Shown here: piece by piece, positions 1 to 8,825 of the stretch
Position numbering within the stretch: position 1 is the first letter of the stretch
Layout of the letters: each line of letters opens with the position of its first letter
Assembly (NCBI GenBank): GCA_025360045.1
Contig: JANYCY010000007.1
Span: 1-53,570 of the forward strand
Direction: 5' to 3'
DNA: 53,570 bases
Source of the DNA: Janthinobacterium sp.
GTDB lineage: Bacteria; Pseudomonadota; Gammaproteobacteria; Burkholderiales; Chitinibacteraceae
The notes under the pieces: generated by a model
The model's database searches: none
What the model was told of the DNA's origin: nothing
Seen by the model: only the letters and a program-made list of their open reading frames with translations
Translations under genes and position numbers: made by a program

Positions 1-108
1 GGCCTCGACCCACAAGCTTGGCTAACCGATACACTAGAAAAACTGCCAACCTGGCCCAACAGCCGAATCGATGAACTGCTACCACTGCGCCCAGTAACAG
101 AAAAATAA
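1..108 (+). CDS. IS66-family transposase, C-terminal end (partial)
   Basis: The reading frame is open from the first base to a TAA at 106-108 and encodes 35 residues beginning GLDPQAWLTDTLEKLPTWP and ending in a RIDELLPLRP-type tail. This matches the usual C-terminus of IS66-family TnpC transposases (a GLNPQAWL...LP..RI.ELLPW pattern), known from family knowledge. The catalytic DDE part lies outside the window, so whether the gene is intact cannot be judged. A terminal inverted repeat follows 12-32 bases downstream, as expected for the distal end of such an element. Confidence 0.85.
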   Translation, partial: GLDPQAWLTDTLEKLPTWPNSRIDELLPLRPVTEK

Positions 109-140
109 GCTGTGCAGTCACGGGGCGGCTGGGTGCTTAC
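1..140 (+). mobile_element. Right end of an IS66-family insertion sequence
   Basis: After the transposase stop, the sequence at 121-140 ends in GGGTGCTTAC. Read from the outside it begins GTAAGCACCCAGCCGCCCCG, matching the GTAAGC-type terminal inverted repeat known for IS66 elements. The element boundary is therefore placed at 140. IS66 elements usually make 8-bp target duplications, so bases 141-148 (ATAAAATG) are the predicted right-hand copy. The left end is outside the window, so the duplication cannot be confirmed. Confidence 0.75.
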
Positions 141-344
141 ATAAAATGGAGAGTTATTGCAGATTCTTATCAATTTCAGCCATCGATATTAAGTGATAAA
201 TATTTGATTAATTCAACAATGCCGTATGCCGATATCAGTTAATATCTAAAATATAGCAAGCAACACTAGCTCAGACTTGGCTTTATTTCAACAACGCCCC
301 TGCACAACTAATGATTAATAATTTACTAATATGAGACGTCCGAC
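141..344. other. AT-rich leader between the IS66 end and the McrBC-like operon
   Basis: This stretch of about 200 bases is AT-rich and holds no credible gene. It should contain the promoter of the downstream two-gene module. TTGATT (204-209) and TAAAAT (247-252) are possible promoter-like hexamers, but their spacing is wrong for one sigma-70 promoter, so none is called. It is also the candidate target flank of the IS66 insertion. Confidence 0.4.
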
Positions 345-2888
345 ATGTCACTTACCCTAGTTCTAAAATTCTCAAGCAATCTTTCAAGTGATACAGGAAC
401 CGTGATTCCCATCGCGATAGAAAACGATGACGGCTCAGTCAGAGCGACAACGCCAGAAGAATACCCAAATAACAATAGAATATTTATATCCAAAGAATAT
501 TCCACAATAGATTCAAAATATGGAGACCTTGAATTATTCGTTCTTACTAAAGTCAATGAGAGCGAGGATCACAACGAAGACATCACATCACATTCTAAGT
601 TTTATTCCATGGGCTTTTATGCGAAATCTTTGGACACCAACACCTACCTTCCCATCATATCCATGGCGATGCCAGACATTGCATCAGGGCGAGTAGAGCA
701 AGGCCCTCCTATTGATATTGGCAATCGACATTTTTTCATATTGAACAATGAAATTGTGTCTGGCCCATTTTTAGCGCAGGCAGAAGAAGATATTTGGCTG
801 ATTGCGCCGACAAATACCACATCACCCCTAGCATTAAATAGCCATCATGTCGCGCAATTTAATCTCAACGAGCTAGAAGATGCAGGACTTATTCTTCGCA
901 GTTCAATGGGAGGAAACGATAGGCTATTCTTTACATCCCTTAAAAAAGCTAAGGATGAGGTGGGGTTTCAAAGTAAAGATTACATATCAGATTCGGCACT
1001 TATCCGATTTTTTGCCAAACAGGATTTTGGTAAAAGCATTGGAAACATAACAAAGGCCGAGGCAACTAAACTAGCAGCACTTATCGATGCATTTAGTAAA
1101 AAAATCAAAGTTACGAGTAATGATGAGCGGCGCATAAGGATAGATAACGTTCTAGAAAAATACATAAAATTTGACGGAATTGGGGTGGATGTTGTCCAGA
1201 ATTATTGGAACACCAAATCGGGAAAGATATTTTTAGAGGAATATGCAAGCACTAACCGAAATTCTTTGCTCAAAGATAAAATTGCAGAAATTGAGAAGGC
1301 CGAAGTCGGTTTACAAGAAAAATACGAACGGGAAACGGCCGATATTTTAGGAAAACTGGAAGATAAGCGTAAAGAATTAATTCAATTTGAATTAGACATG
1401 GATCGCAAAAAAAACGACCGTAAAATTGAGATGGAAATACTGATTGCTCAAACCAAAGAGCAAGAACAAAGTGCATTACGCAATCGTAATGACACGCTGA
1501 TGGCAGAAATAGAAAGTAATGAGGGCAAGTTAAGTGAACTAAAATTACGGGTTGGCAGCTACGAAAGCTTAGAGAAACTAAATAAAGAGTTCAACAAAAA
1601 AGAAAATCAGCTTGAATATCTTCGTGGTGAAGAGGCTAAGGTAAAGGGTCTTGTTGAAACGCAACGTAATTACATAAGTAGTCCGCAAATTGTTGACAAG
1701 GGTCTTGAATTTAAAACCATGCAAATGTTACTTAATGGTATATCTCCTGACACAAGTGACCTAATAGTTAGACCAATTATTTTACCTAAGCATGGCAGTC
1801 ATGTGACGGGGGAAACGCGCCAAAGCTATATCAACAGCCTAAAAATTGCACTGGAACAATCATCGGGTCGCCCATATAACCATGATGAAACGGCTAATTT
1901 ACTACTATGCACCCTGCAATCTTATATCACCATTTTAGCGGGACCACCCGGAACAGGGAAGACATCCACAGCAACTCGTTTTGCAGACGCCTTGGGTTTG
2001 ATCGCAAAGCAAAAAAGTTCTTTAGAAACGGATAATTTCCTTAGTATTCCTATCGGACGTGGTTGGGTTTCAAGCCGAGATATGCTGGGATTTTATAATT
2101 CATTGAAGAACACCTATCAACCATCACGAAGTGGGCTTTATTCATTTCTTAAAGCTTTTTCAGTTCACGAAGATAATAGTGAAAAAACTGATTTTCTAAA
2201 GCTAGTCCTCATGGATGAAGCTAATTTATCAGTAGTAGAGCACTATTGGTCTGACTTTCTATTGATGTGCGACTCCTTAGAAAAAAACAATAAAATAGAC
2301 CTAGGGATCGCCGACAAAAAAGAACGTTTTTTAGAAATTCCAAGTAGTCTTCGATTTATGGGAACAATCAACAATGATGCTTCCGTTGAAGGGCTAACGA
2401 GTCGTCTTATTGATCGTGCAGCGATTATCACACTGGGTTATGGTGCTGATTCTGGAACTGCAAATACTCAGGGGAATATTCTTTCCGGTGCCGTACCTTA
2501 TAAAGAATTGATGGATGCTTTTAGTCCAAAAAATGACGAAGAAGAAATGGAGCCATTTGAATCCGCACGGCTAAAACAAGTATTAGAGCTTCTATCAATG
2601 AGCTCAATCAAAGGTACTCAAATCCATTTCAGCCAGCGTAAATTAAATGCCATAACACGATACTGCTACATCGCTAATCAGTTAAATTTCGAGAAAATTG
2701 AACCTCTAGATTTCGCGATTAGCCAACATATTTTGCCGTCGATTAAAGGTAATGGACAAGGTTTGCGCGAGCGTTTACAGCTCCTAGAAGAAAAAATGGG
2801 CGAGTTTAAATATTCAGTATCACGAAAAATTATATTGAGCATCATTGATGCTGGTGATGATTTTTCTGACTCATATTCGTTCTTTTGA
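345..2888 (+). CDS. McrB-like AAA+ NTPase with a central coiled coil (restriction/defence-type)
   Basis: The 847-residue protein has three parts. Residues 1 to about 305 form an N-terminal region I do not recognise. Residues about 309-443 are a highly charged Glu/Lys-rich coiled coil. The rest is an AAA+ domain of the McrB/MoxR kind, with Walker A AGPPGTGKT at 532-540, Walker B LVLMDEANL around 620-628, and MGTINND at 672-678 followed by SRLIDRA at 686-692. That last stretch resembles the GT.N.D...(L/I)DRA segment of McrB-like ATPases paired with DUF2357 proteins. In McrBC systems the NTPase assembles rings that drive the McrC nuclease. The next gene encodes such a nuclease 7 bases downstream, so the two are surely one operon. 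Base use is clearly more AT-rich than from guaA onward, suggesting transfer. The start has only a weak GAG-type ribosome site. The substrate (DNA or RNA, modified or not) cannot be told. Confidence 0.8.
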   Translation: MSLTLVLKFSSNLSSDTGTVIPIAIENDDGSVRATTPEEYPNNNRIFISKEYSTIDSKYGDLELFVLTKVNESEDHNEDITSHSKFYSMGFYAKSLDTNTYLPIISMAMPDIASGRVEQGPPIDIGNRHFFILNNEIVSGPFLAQAEEDIWLIAPTNTTSPLALNSHHVAQFNLNELEDAGLILRSSMGGNDRLFFTSLKKAKDEVGFQSKDYISDSALIRFFAKQDFGKSIGNITKAEATKLAALIDAFSKKIKVTSNDERRIRIDNVLEKYIKFDGIGVDVVQNYWNTKSGKIFLEEYASTNRNSLLKDKIAEIEKAEVGLQEKYERETADILGKLEDKRKELIQFELDMDRKKNDRKIEMEILIAQTKEQEQSALRNRNDTLMAEIESNEGKLSELKLRVGSYESLEKLNKEFNKKENQLEYLRGEEAKVKGLVETQRNYISSPQIVDKGLEFKTMQMLLNGISPDTSDLIVRPIILPKHGSHVTGETRQSYINSLKIALEQSSGRPYNHDETANLLLCTLQSYITILAGPPGTGKTSTATRFADALGLIAKQKSSLETDNFLSIPIGRGWVSSRDMLGFYNSLKNTYQPSRSGLYSFLKAFSVHEDNSEKTDFLKLVLMDEANLSVVEHYWSDFLLMCDSLEKNNKIDLGIADKKERFLEIPSSLRFMGTINNDASVEGLTSRLIDRAAIITLGYGADSGTANTQGNILSGAVPYKELMDAFSPKNDEEEMEPFESARLKQVLELLSMSSIKGTQIHFSQRKLNAITRYCYIANQLNFEKIEPLDFAISQHILPSIKGNGQGLRERLQLLEEKMGEFKYSVSRKIILSIIDAGDDFSDSYSFF

Positions 2889-2895
2889 GTAACCC

Positions 2896-4758
2896 ATGAT
2901 GCTAGCAATCCAGATATTAAATGGTTCGTGTCAAGGTGAGGTACTGGAGCTATTCAGCACCTCACCTTCGCCTCCCACTCCCATAACTCTTCGAGAAGAT
3001 GACGTCATTCGATTCACTACAGTTTTGGATGAAGATTTACTCAATCTCACACTGGTTTTGCATGAAAATGAAGTGCTTTACACAAGACGATTCGAGAAAG
3101 ATGGCCGCTGGATCTATGAATGGCTTCCTAAGGATATGGGAAATCGAAAAGAAGCTTTTTTTCACAATTATTATGGATTGGCTGAGCTAACACTTATCGC
3201 GAAAAACCCCCAAAACTCAGATGAATTCATTTTTTTCAGAGAACTCAATCCAATTGAGGTCTTGGCAAAAAAAATTAATGCAGAACGAATTTCTTACATG
3301 CTAGATTTCCTTGCACGGCAAGATGGCAAAGATCTAGCAAGTGCTATCCGTATCACACGGATACGGGCAGGATACAAAGATGGGGGACGAACAGCGACAT
3401 TTTTGCTTGAGCGCATTGAGCATAATTTAATTTTTTTGAAAAAGGCTCTACCCGCTATTGGCTCAAGACCCATCATGAAACTTGAACAAATTTCGCGACT
3501 AGTCATTCCCAATCAAGAAACTCTAATTGATGAGCGGTCGCTCAGCTGGATTACAGAAAATACAGATAACCTTTATCAAGCGTCATCTTTAGATGAATCT
3601 ATTCTGAGCTTTGAAGGGGAGAACTTCAGCGCCTATAAAATCATCGAAAGCCAAACAGACGCTAGTTTTGATGTGTATGAAAATCAAGTTCTTCATGGTT
3701 TTATAGCGACTCTCATTTTTGCAAGCAAGGATATTCAGGCCAAACTCAGTCGCTATGCCAATATGCAGTTACAGCCAACTCGGCACTTTGAAGGCTACGT
3801 CTCATTTTTCAGCCAGCTTAATAAATTTTCTGATGCAATTAATAAGAGTAAATTCGAGCGATGCTCTCAACTGATCATTGAATTAAGCCGAATACATGCT
3901 TGGTTAAAACAAAAACTACCCGTAAAAAAAACCTGTCTTGGCATTCCACATTTCACACAAAAAGCCAAATATAACCTTTGTTATCAACAAGTTTTCAATC
4001 GGATGATTTCTTGGCATCGGCATGGAGCACCTGATTGGAGTTTTCAAGATGAGCTCAATTCTATTAAAGATATTCCTAGATTATTTGAGTATTACCTGCT
4101 CTGCGTTACCAAACATCACTTAGAAAACATGGGAACCCCCGATGTTCCTGTAACGCAAGAATACACAAAAGAATCAAGTGATATTTTCGAGTACAAATGG
4201 GGGGAAACTAAAATTCGATTAATGTATGAGCCTCAAATATGGATGGCAGGACACACTCAAATTAATTCAATGAATCTTGTTAATACAGAAGGCTGGACCA
4301 CAATTAACCGAGAAAATAATTATTGGCCAAACGCTAAACTATTAAAACCTCGTGGATCAACGGGTCGAAATTCAAATCGCTGCCCAGATTTGATGATTGA
4401 AATTAGTCAAGAGAATAATAACTCATCCCATATCATAATTGACGCCAAGTACACTGATAGTAAAAAAGCTTTTATTACTGAACTACCATCGTTAACAATG
4501 AAATATATTCATGGTATTCATCAAAGAAATAGCCACAAAAATCAAACAAGAGCGCTTATGATTGTCAATCCCGATGAGAAAGCACATACGAAACATTTTC
4601 ACCACGATGACTATAGCATCTATGGCAGATATCCAGTAACACCTGCATTAATGGTAACTTCTATAGATGTATCCAAAGCCCATGAGAGCAACTCAAACAT
4701 AAGGGGAGATATTTCAAGATTAATTGAATTAGCAAAACTGGGGTCAGACCACAGTTAA
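2896..4758 (+). CDS. DUF2357 / McrC-like PD-(D/E)XK nuclease
   Basis: The 620-residue protein is the predicted nuclease partner of the upstream AAA+ protein. Its N-terminal ~115 residues look beta-rich. A DUF2357-type helical middle follows, starting near FRELNPIEVLAKKINAERI and including YENQVLHGFI. The C-terminal third has a PD-(D/E)XK core: CPDLMIE at 496-502 with Asp498, then IIIDAKY at 513-519 with Asp516 and Lys518. Spacing and hydrophobic strands fit an intact active site. McrC proteins share this arrangement and cleave DNA when driven by McrB. Two adjacent ATGs (2896 and 2899) could serve as start. The gene is AT-rich like its partner. It is followed by about 90 bases of spacer and the guaA terminator, so no third gene of the module is visible on this side. 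Confidence 0.8.
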   Translation: MMLAIQILNGSCQGEVLELFSTSPSPPTPITLREDDVIRFTTVLDEDLLNLTLVLHENEVLYTRRFEKDGRWIYEWLPKDMGNRKEAFFHNYYGLAELTLIAKNPQNSDEFIFFRELNPIEVLAKKINAERISYMLDFLARQDGKDLASAIRITRIRAGYKDGGRTATFLLERIEHNLIFLKKALPAIGSRPIMKLEQISRLVIPNQETLIDERSLSWITENTDNLYQASSLDESILSFEGENFSAYKIIESQTDASFDVYENQVLHGFIATLIFASKDIQAKLSRYANMQLQPTRHFEGYVSFFSQLNKFSDAINKSKFERCSQLIIELSRIHAWLKQKLPVKKTCLGIPHFTQKAKYNLCYQQVFNRMISWHRHGAPDWSFQDELNSIKDIPRLFEYYLLCVTKHHLENMGTPDVPVTQEYTKESSDIFEYKWGETKIRLMYEPQIWMAGHTQINSMNLVNTEGWTTINRENNYWPNAKLLKPRGSTGRNSNRCPDLMIEISQENNNSSHIIIDAKYTDSKKAFITELPSLTMKYIHGIHQRNSHKNQTRALMIVNPDEKAHTKHFHHDDYSIYGRYPVTPALMVTSIDVSKAHESNSNIRGDISRLIELAKLGSDHS

Positions 4759-4845
4759 ACACAAAGAGCTAACAAAACCACTCAAACCATTACAAATCAC
4801 CTTCACCAACAGCTAGCGGCATACTCTCCCACACCCAAAAACAAC

Positions 4846-4872
4846 AAAACCCCAGCCATTGGCTGAGGTTTT
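4846..4872 (-). terminator. Intrinsic terminator of guaA (possibly bidirectional)
   Basis: AAAACC and GGTTTT pair around an inner AGCC/GGCT stem and a short loop. On the minus strand the hairpin runs into TTTTGTTGTTT, a fair U-tract, so it fits the 3' end of guaA. On the plus strand a T-containing tail also follows, so it may end the McrBC-like operon as well. Confidence 0.7.
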
Positions 4873-4917
4873 GCTTGTGTTTGTAATACTCAACAAACGC
4901 TAGAAACTAAGTCAGGA

Positions 4918-6495
4918 TCATTCCCACTCAATCGTAGCAGGTGGTTTTCCGCTTACATCATAAACAACGCGGTTAATGCCTTTCACTTCGTTAATGATGC
5001 GATTCGACACTTTGCCGAGTAAGTCGTAAGGCAGTTCGGCCCATTTGGCGGTCATGAAGTCGCTAGTAACTACGGCACGCAGTGCTACCACGTAGTCGTA
5101 GGTGCGGCCATCGCCCATTACGCCGACGGATTTTACTGGCAGGAAGACGACGAAGGCTTGGCTGGTGAGTTCGTACCAGTTTTTGCCGGTTTTTTCATCG
5201 ACTGTAGCGCGTAGCTCTTCGATAAAGATGGCGTCGGCAAAGCGCAGTAGATCAGCAAATTCTTGCTTTACTTCGCCAAGGATACGCACGCCTAGGCCTG
5301 GGCCTGGGAATGGGTGGCGGTAGACCAGCTCTGGGGCTAGGCCGAGCGCTACGCCTAGTTCGCGCACTTCGTCTTTGAATAATTCGCGCAGTGGCTCCAG
5401 CAAACTCAGCTTCATGGTTTCTGGCAGGCCGCCTACGTTGTGGTGGCTCTTGATGGTGTGCGCTTTGCCGGTTTTTGCGCCAGCAGATTCGATTACATCA
5501 GGGTAGATGGTGCCTTGGGCTAGCCATTTTGCGCTTGGCAATTTAGCGGATTCGGCTTGGAATACTTCTACGAATTCGCGGCCAATAATTTTGCGCTTGG
5601 CTTCTGGATCGGTTACACCAGCAAGGTGGCCCATAAATTGCGCGGCGGCGTCAACGTGAATCACTTTTACGCCAAGGTGCTCGGCAAAGGTAGCCATCAC
5701 TTGCTTGCCTTCGTTCAGGCGCAACAGGCCGTTGTCTACAAACACGCAAGTCAGTTGATCGCCAATGGCGCGGTGGATCAGGGCTGCGGCAACGGATGAA
5801 TCCACGCCGCCAGATAGGCCCAAGATCACTTCGTCTGTGCCGACTTGTTCGCGGATTTTGGCCACGGCTACGTCGATGTAGTTAGGCATGGTCCAGCTTG
5901 GCTTTGCGCCACAAATATCGAGCACAAAGCGGTTAATCATTTCACGCCCTTTTAGGGTGTGCGTTACTTCTGGGTGGAATTGCACGGCGTAGAAGCCACG
6001 CGCTTCGTCAGAAATAGCAGCAATCGGGCAAGCTTCGTTGCTGGCAATCACGGAGAAGCCAGCTGGCAGCGCGGTGACTTTGTCACCGTGGCTCATCCAG
6101 ACTTCTAATACGCTTTGGCCTGCGCTATTTTTGCGATCTTCAAGGCCGCCGAATAATTTGCTGCTTGCTTGCGCGCCAATTTCGGCAAAGCCAAACTCGC
6201 GCACCGTGCCTGCTTCTACCTTACCGCCTAGCGATTCGGCCATCCATTGCATGCCGTAGCAAATGCCGAGTACCGGCACGCCCAGCTCAAACAATTTAGG
6301 ATCGGCTTGGTAATCGCTCTCGTAAACTGAATTTGGGCCGCCAGAAAGAATAATACCGGTCGGCTTAAATTCACGAATAAAATCAATCGATACATCAAAA
6401 GAATGCAGCTCAGAATACACATGCGCTTCGCGAACACGGCGGGCAATCAGCTGAGTCACTTGCGAGCCAAAGTCCAAAATCAGAATTTTATCCAT
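4918..6495 (-). CDS. guaA: GMP synthase (glutamine-hydrolysing)
   Basis: GuaA converts XMP to GMP using ATP and ammonia from glutamine, the last step of guanine nucleotide synthesis. The 525-residue length is normal. An N-terminal class I amidotransferase domain carries the nucleophile Cys79 in GICYGMQ and the FHPEVTHT segment of the triad. An ATP-pyrophosphatase domain follows with the P-loop GLSGGVDSS (around 224-232). The C-terminal dimerisation domain contains [16 protein letters not shown] and ends in the typical PPATIEWE. No guaB lies next to it, unlike the guaBA operon of enterobacteria. The gene appears monocistronic, with its own terminator downstream. Confidence 0.98.
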   Translation of the reverse strand: MDKILILDFGSQVTQLIARRVREAHVYSELHSFDVSIDFIREFKPTGIILSGGPNSVYESDYQADPKLFELGVPVLGICYGMQWMAESLGGKVEAGTVREFGFAEIGAQASSKLFGGLEDRKNSAGQSVLEVWMSHGDKVTALPAGFSVIASNEACPIAAISDEARGFYAVQFHPEVTHTLKGREMINRFVLDICGAKPSWTMPNYIDVAVAKIREQVGTDEVILGLSGGVDSSVAAALIHRAIGDQLTCVFVDNGLLRLNEGKQVMATFAEHLGVKVIHVDAAAQFMGHLAGVTDPEAKRKIIGREFVEVFQAESAKLPSAKWLAQGTIYPDVIESAGAKTGKAHTIKSHHNVGGLPETMKLSLLEPLRELFKDEVRELGVALGLAPELVYRHPFPGPGLGVRILGEVKQEFADLLRFADAIFIEELRATVDEKTGKNWYELTSQAFVVFLPVKSVGVMGDGRTYDYVVALRAVVTSDFMTAKWAELPYDLLGKVSNRIINEVKGINRVVYDVSGKPPATIEWE

Positions 6496-6698
6496 GCTGT
6501 CAAAATCTTTGATGTTTAAATAATCGCCGAATTTTACCTTGCTCAGCCCATTGCGGCTAGCACGTATTCAGCAAACAAGGGCTACAGCGGTAGAAGTTCT
6601 CTTATTACAGCGATAGCGGTGCATTTTCTTTCCCGCAAAGCAAGCGCAGAAAATACCAAAGGGATAAACTTGTAAGACCTACGCCAAGGAGTGCCGCC

Positions 6699-7127
6699 AT
6701 GCCCATCAGCGATTACCATATCAGCACCGATCAGCAACGCTTTGATCTGGATGCCATTCATGCTTTCCTCAGCCAAGCGTATTGGTCTCCAGGTATTTCA
6801 CGCGATACGGTAGAAAAAGCCACGCAAAATTCGCTGGCTTTTGGCGTGTTTCTTGGCGACCAGCAAATCGGCTTTGCACGGGTGATTACCGATAGGGCCA
6901 GCTTTGCTTATTTGGCCGATGTGTATATTCTGGACGCGCATCGCGGCCAAGGCTTAGCCAAGTATTTAATCGCCACCATCCAGGCCCACCCTGATTTGCA
7001 AATGATTCGGCGCTTTATGCTGGCAACCAAAGATGCTCACTCGCTGTACACCCAATTTGGCTTTACTGAGCTGGCTAATTCCTCACGCTTTATGGAGATC
7101 CATAGCCCAAGTGTGTATCAGGCTTAG
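6699..7127 (+). CDS. GNAT-family N-acetyltransferase
   Basis: This 142-residue protein has the acetyl-CoA binding signature HRGQGLA at 81-87, preceded by the strand YLADVYIL and followed by a helix, as in GNAT enzymes. The YWSPGISRDTVEKATQNS segment near residue 28 is typical of a small widespread GNAT subfamily of unknown substrate. The start is well supported by AAGGAG at 6686-6691, 7 bases before the ATG. It is transcribed away from guaA and converges on the esterase gene. Substrate unknown. Confidence 0.9.
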   Translation: MPISDYHISTDQQRFDLDAIHAFLSQAYWSPGISRDTVEKATQNSLAFGVFLGDQQIGFARVITDRASFAYLADVYILDAHRGQGLAKYLIATIQAHPDLQMIRRFMLATKDAHSLYTQFGFTELANSSRFMEIHSPSVYQA

Positions 7128-7167
7128 TTTTGGAGTGGAAGGTCACAGCAAATACGCAGGCTTTATC

Positions 7168-7247
7168 GCGTAACCCAACATTCTGTTTACGTTTAAATGT
7201 TGGGTTACGCTGGTTTATCCGCCCTTAAAATAGGCGAATAAACCAGC
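7168..7247. repeat. Double palindromic repeat
   Basis: GCGTAACCCAACATT (7168-7182) and its exact complement (7196-7210) form a 15-bp stem with a 13-base loop. A second inverted repeat follows at once: GCTGGTTTATCCGCC (7209-7223) against GGCGAATAAACCAGC (7233-7247), with one mismatch. The two hairpins share their border bases. TAACCCAAC-type ends recur in other intergenic repeats of this window, so this looks like a REP-like element. Confidence 0.75.
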
Positions 7248-7316
7248 TAACCCAACCTACACAAGCACCATTTCCGGTTGGTTTTGCTTAATTTGATAGG
7301 ATTGCCCCCCCCTAAG

Positions 7317-7357
7317 AAAAACGCCGCCCTTTATTTAAACAAGGAGCGGCGTTTTTT
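7317..7357. terminator. Bidirectional intrinsic terminator between convergent genes
   Basis: AAAAACGCCGC (7317-7327) pairs with GCGGCGTTTTTT (7346-7357) around a loop of about 18 bases. The A-tract and T-tract on either side let it work in both directions. That suits the 3' ends of the acetyltransferase gene (plus) and the esterase gene (minus) that converge here. Confidence 0.85.
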
Positions 7358-7372
7358 ATGCTGACCAAGCAA

Positions 7373-8461
7373 TTAGTTTTTAGCCTGCCCCAAGCGATCC
7401 AGCATGGCTTTTACTGCCGACATCTGTGGTGAGGTTTTGCTGTAAAAATTAGGTGCTAAAGGATTTGTAGGATCTGAATAGCCCCAGAAATCCCAGCAGC
7501 CCTTAGGGTTGAGTGGGGTAAAAAACCAACCGCTACTCGCCTCTGCTTGCGGGTAAAGCACAATCATTTTATTGGCGTCCGCCAGCTCGTTGTAGCCGGT
7601 GGTGCCATAAAACAGATTGCCGATTTTTGTAGCGCCCTGCTCGCAGCCATGAAAAGCAATGTGCACTTTGCATGTTTCTGCCTCGCATGCCTTTGGCACA
7701 TAAAGATAGGCATCATCACTCATGCTGGTATAGCCAGACTTGATAAATTCGCTCTGATCAAACTTAACAATCTTGCCACTAAGCGTTGCTACGGCAGGCT
7801 GTAGATCACCATAGATATGCTTCAAAATATCCTGTGATTGAACAAAATTGCAGTTATTGATGTAGGGAGCTTGCGTCTCTGCACACACCACATCCTGCAT
7901 ATTATTAGTAATGATGGCGTGCCCAGCATTCACACTTTTAACGTATTTGATATTGGAAGCAGGCACTCCAGCCAGTTGATAAAACGCAGCCGTTTGATCT
8001 ACCACGGCCGTAGCCACGGTGGTGTCAGCCTGACCGCTAAACAAATAGACTTTTTGATTTTTTAACAAGTCGAGCTTATCTATTGCGCCAGCGCGCTCAA
8101 ACCCTTTTGCCAGCTGCAGCAATAAAGCAGGATCTGGCGGGCCATACACGCTGAGTGATGGATTCATGCAAGCCGTCGTCGCCACGGTAATGGATGGCGG
8201 CATTGGGTAAGCCGAGCCTGAACAATAAAATGGCCCACCCGCCACCACGCCTGCGCCGACCAGCGTGCTCGAAAAAGCGGCATGAAACTGCGCCGCCATA
8301 AACGCACCAGAAGAGAGGCCTGAAACCGAGGTCTGGCTCAAATCAACTTTATAAGCAGGCAGTTTTACTGCTGTATCTGCAAGAGCCGAATCAGTCAGCA
8401 AGCTCAAAAAAAGAGCCGCTCCAGCCAAACGATAGAGGTGTTTTCTTGACTTAGCTTTCAT
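7373..8461 (-). CDS. Secreted PHB-depolymerase-family esterase
   Basis: The 362-residue protein starts with a signal peptide (basic MKAKSRKH, hydrophobic LAGAALFLSLL, cleavage near ALA-DT). A serine-hydrolase nucleophile motif GLSSG lies at 48-52, with Ser50 the likely nucleophile. AGHAIITNN and FHGCEQG segments fit type-2 extracellular short-chain polyhydroxyalkanoate depolymerases and related feruloyl-esterase-like enzymes. It probably acts outside the cytoplasm on PHB or another ester. The ATG at 8461 is preferred to the in-frame TTG at 8473 because GGAA lies about 10 bases upstream. No separate substrate-binding domain is visible. Confidence 0.85.
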   Translation of the reverse strand: MKAKSRKHLYRLAGAALFLSLLTDSALADTAVKLPAYKVDLSQTSVSGLSSGAFMAAQFHAAFSSTLVGAGVVAGGPFYCSGSAYPMPPSITVATTACMNPSLSVYGPPDPALLLQLAKGFERAGAIDKLDLLKNQKVYLFSGQADTTVATAVVDQTAAFYQLAGVPASNIKYVKSVNAGHAIITNNMQDVVCAETQAPYINNCNFVQSQDILKHIYGDLQPAVATLSGKIVKFDQSEFIKSGYTSMSDDAYLYVPKACEAETCKVHIAFHGCEQGATKIGNLFYGTTGYNELADANKMIVLYPQAEASSGWFFTPLNPKGCWDFWGYSDPTNPLAPNFYSKTSPQMSAVKAMLDRLGQAKN

Positions 8462-8623
8462 GAAGTTTTCCAATTTAAGACGCCAGTTTCAAATTTAACT
8501 TTCATTAAACTTAGCAATCTTCGATAGGAAATAATACATCCGCTCTTGAATTTTTTATGAAACTTTAACTTCAGAGCTTTTAAGCTGGTCATTGTAGGGC
8601 GGGTAAAACCCAATCTGTATCCT

Positions 8624-8768
8624 TAGGGTAGGTTAGGCCAAAAAATGTATTAAATATGGGCACTGCCGTATCCTGGCCGTAACCCACCGCAGCGCAGTGT
8701 CATGGTGGGTTACGGCCGAAATAGATCAGCACCCTAATGAGCATCAAGAGCGGCCTAACCCACCCTAA
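8624..8768. repeat. Nested palindromic repeat, TAGGGTGGGTTAGGCC type (copy 1)
   Basis: Outer arms TAGGGTAGGTTAGGCC (8624-8639) and GGCCTAACCCACCCTAA (8752-8768) enclose an inner inverted repeat, GGCCGTAACCCACC (8675-8688) against GGTGGGTTACGGCC (8704-8717). The copy at 46065-46206 has the same order of parts and shares the inner-to-outer segment GAAA.AGATCAGC.CCCTAAT. It fills most of the 364-base gap between the esterase start and dacB; the rest is the esterase upstream region. Confidence 0.85.
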
Positions 8769-8825
8769 GATGACATTTTTCTTCTACAGGAATTGTGTAG
8801 ATACTTATGCCCATAAGCTGCCCCG

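Noticed and set aside
204-252. Sigma-70 promoter for the McrBC-like operon (TTGATT with TAAAAT)
   Set aside because: The spacing between the two hexamers is about 37 bases, not 16-18, so they cannot form one promoter.
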